Of a DNA stretch of 5,496 bases, positions 5,048-5,496 are shown in pieces. Numbering within the stretch: the stretch's first letter is position 1; each line of letters starts with the position of its first letter. The notes below the pieces were generated by a model. The model was not told where the DNA came from. It saw only the letters and a list, made by a program, of their open reading frames with translations, and ran no database searches. Made by a program: the position numbers and the translations under genes. This DNA is from Caulobacteraceae bacterium (GTDB lineage: Bacteria > Pseudomonadota > Alphaproteobacteria > Caulobacterales > Caulobacteraceae): the NCBI GenBank assembly GCA_028291305.1, contig JAQGII010000110.1, positions 1-5,496 of the forward strand. The letters run 5' to 3'.

Positions 5048-5496
5048 TCAGAAGCGCGAGGCGACCTGGAAGGTGACCAGCGCCGCCACATAGGCCAGGG
5101 TGATCATGTAGACGAACATGATGATCGGCCACCGCCAGGCGTTGGTTTCGCGCTTCACCACGGCCAGGGTCGAGGCGCACTGGGGCGCGAACACGTACCA
5201 GGCCAGGAAGGCCAGGGCGGTGGGCAGGGACCAGTGTCCCGCGAGCGTCGAGGCCAGCTTGCCCGGCTCGCCCTCGCCGATGGCATAGACAGTGCCCAGC
5301 GCGCCGACCGCCACTTCCCGCGCCGCCATCCCCGGCACCAGGGCCACGGCCATCTGCCAGTTGAAGCCGATGGGCGCCAGCAGGGGCTGCAGCGCGTGGC
5401 CGATGAGGCCGGCGAAGGAATAGTCGATGGCCGGGCCCGCGGCGCCGGCGGGCTTGAACGGTACGGTCGACAGGAACCAGATCAGCACCATCATCG
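5048..5496 (-). CDS. feoB: Ferrous iron transporter FeoB, C-terminal part only
   Basis: The frame is open to the right window edge and stops at TGA (5048-5050 on the plus strand). About 149 residues of the C-terminus are visible; FeoB is usually 600-800 aa, so the G domain and most of the membrane domain lie outside. The visible part is the second gate-type half of the inner-membrane permease. It has an amphipathic/hydrophobic stretch LIGHALQPLLAPIGFNW, the motif GMAAREV at residues 55-61 counted from the edge, and a membrane segment leading into VFAPQCASTLAVVKRET with the conserved Cys106. A final membrane segment is WPIIMFVYMITLAYVAALV. FeoB imports Fe(II) across the inner membrane, powered by its G domain. 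It ends its transcription unit here, with 293 bp before the next minus-strand gene; no FeoA or FeoC follows. Confidence 0.92.
   Translation of the reverse strand, partial: MMVLIWFLSTVPFKPAGAAGPAIDYSFAGLIGHALQPLLAPIGFNWQMAVALVPGMAAREVAVGALGTVYAIGEGEPGKLASTLAGHWSLPTALAFLAWYVFAPQCASTLAVVKRETNAWRWPIIMFVYMITLAYVAALVTFQVASRF

Overview
The window is GC-rich, with GTG as well as ATG starts and GAGGAG or AAAGG Shine-Dalgarno sequences. The gene content and protein style suggest an alphaproteobacterium close to Caulobacter or Phenylobacterium. That placement is an inference from recognition; no marker gene proves it.

Left half (1-2125): the window opens inside a plus-strand TlyA-type rRNA 2'-O-methyltransferase (1-606). 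Three minus-strand genes follow: an unrecognised 86-residue protein (616-876), a secreted glycine-zipper protein with a tyrosine/proline-rich repeat tail (994-1512), and a second secreted glycine-zipper protein (1543-1911). The two glycine-zipper genes are paralogues 30 bp apart, read 1911 to 994, and end at a clear intrinsic terminator (936-964), so they form a two-gene operon. A 214-bp divergent intergenic region (1912-2125) holds several inverted and direct repeats and should contain the promoters for this operon and for the next gene.

Right half (2126-5496): a plus-strand RlmD/RumA-type m5U rRNA methyltransferase with all Fe-S and catalytic residues (2126-3400) converges on a minus-strand GT-B glycosyltransferase gene (3426-4754). 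That gene has a good SD and ATG and a complete C-terminal sugar-nucleotide site, but it is interrupted in frame by one amber codon at 4575-4577. A 293-bp intergenic region (4755-5047) carries a candidate promoter, a 17-bp direct repeat with copies 42 bp apart, and a dyad. The window ends inside a minus-strand feoB (5048-5496), of which only the C-terminal membrane part is present.

How the genes relate: the two plus-strand genes both modify rRNA and flank the minus-strand block of small and envelope genes. Ferrous iron import (FeoB) and the glycosyltransferase show no functional link to them. I see no mobile element, tRNA, CRISPR array or defence system, and nothing that amounts to a new multi-gene system. 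The points most worth a second look are the amber-interrupted glycosyltransferase, the paralogous glycine-zipper pair with diverged tails, and the repeat-rich intergenic regions.
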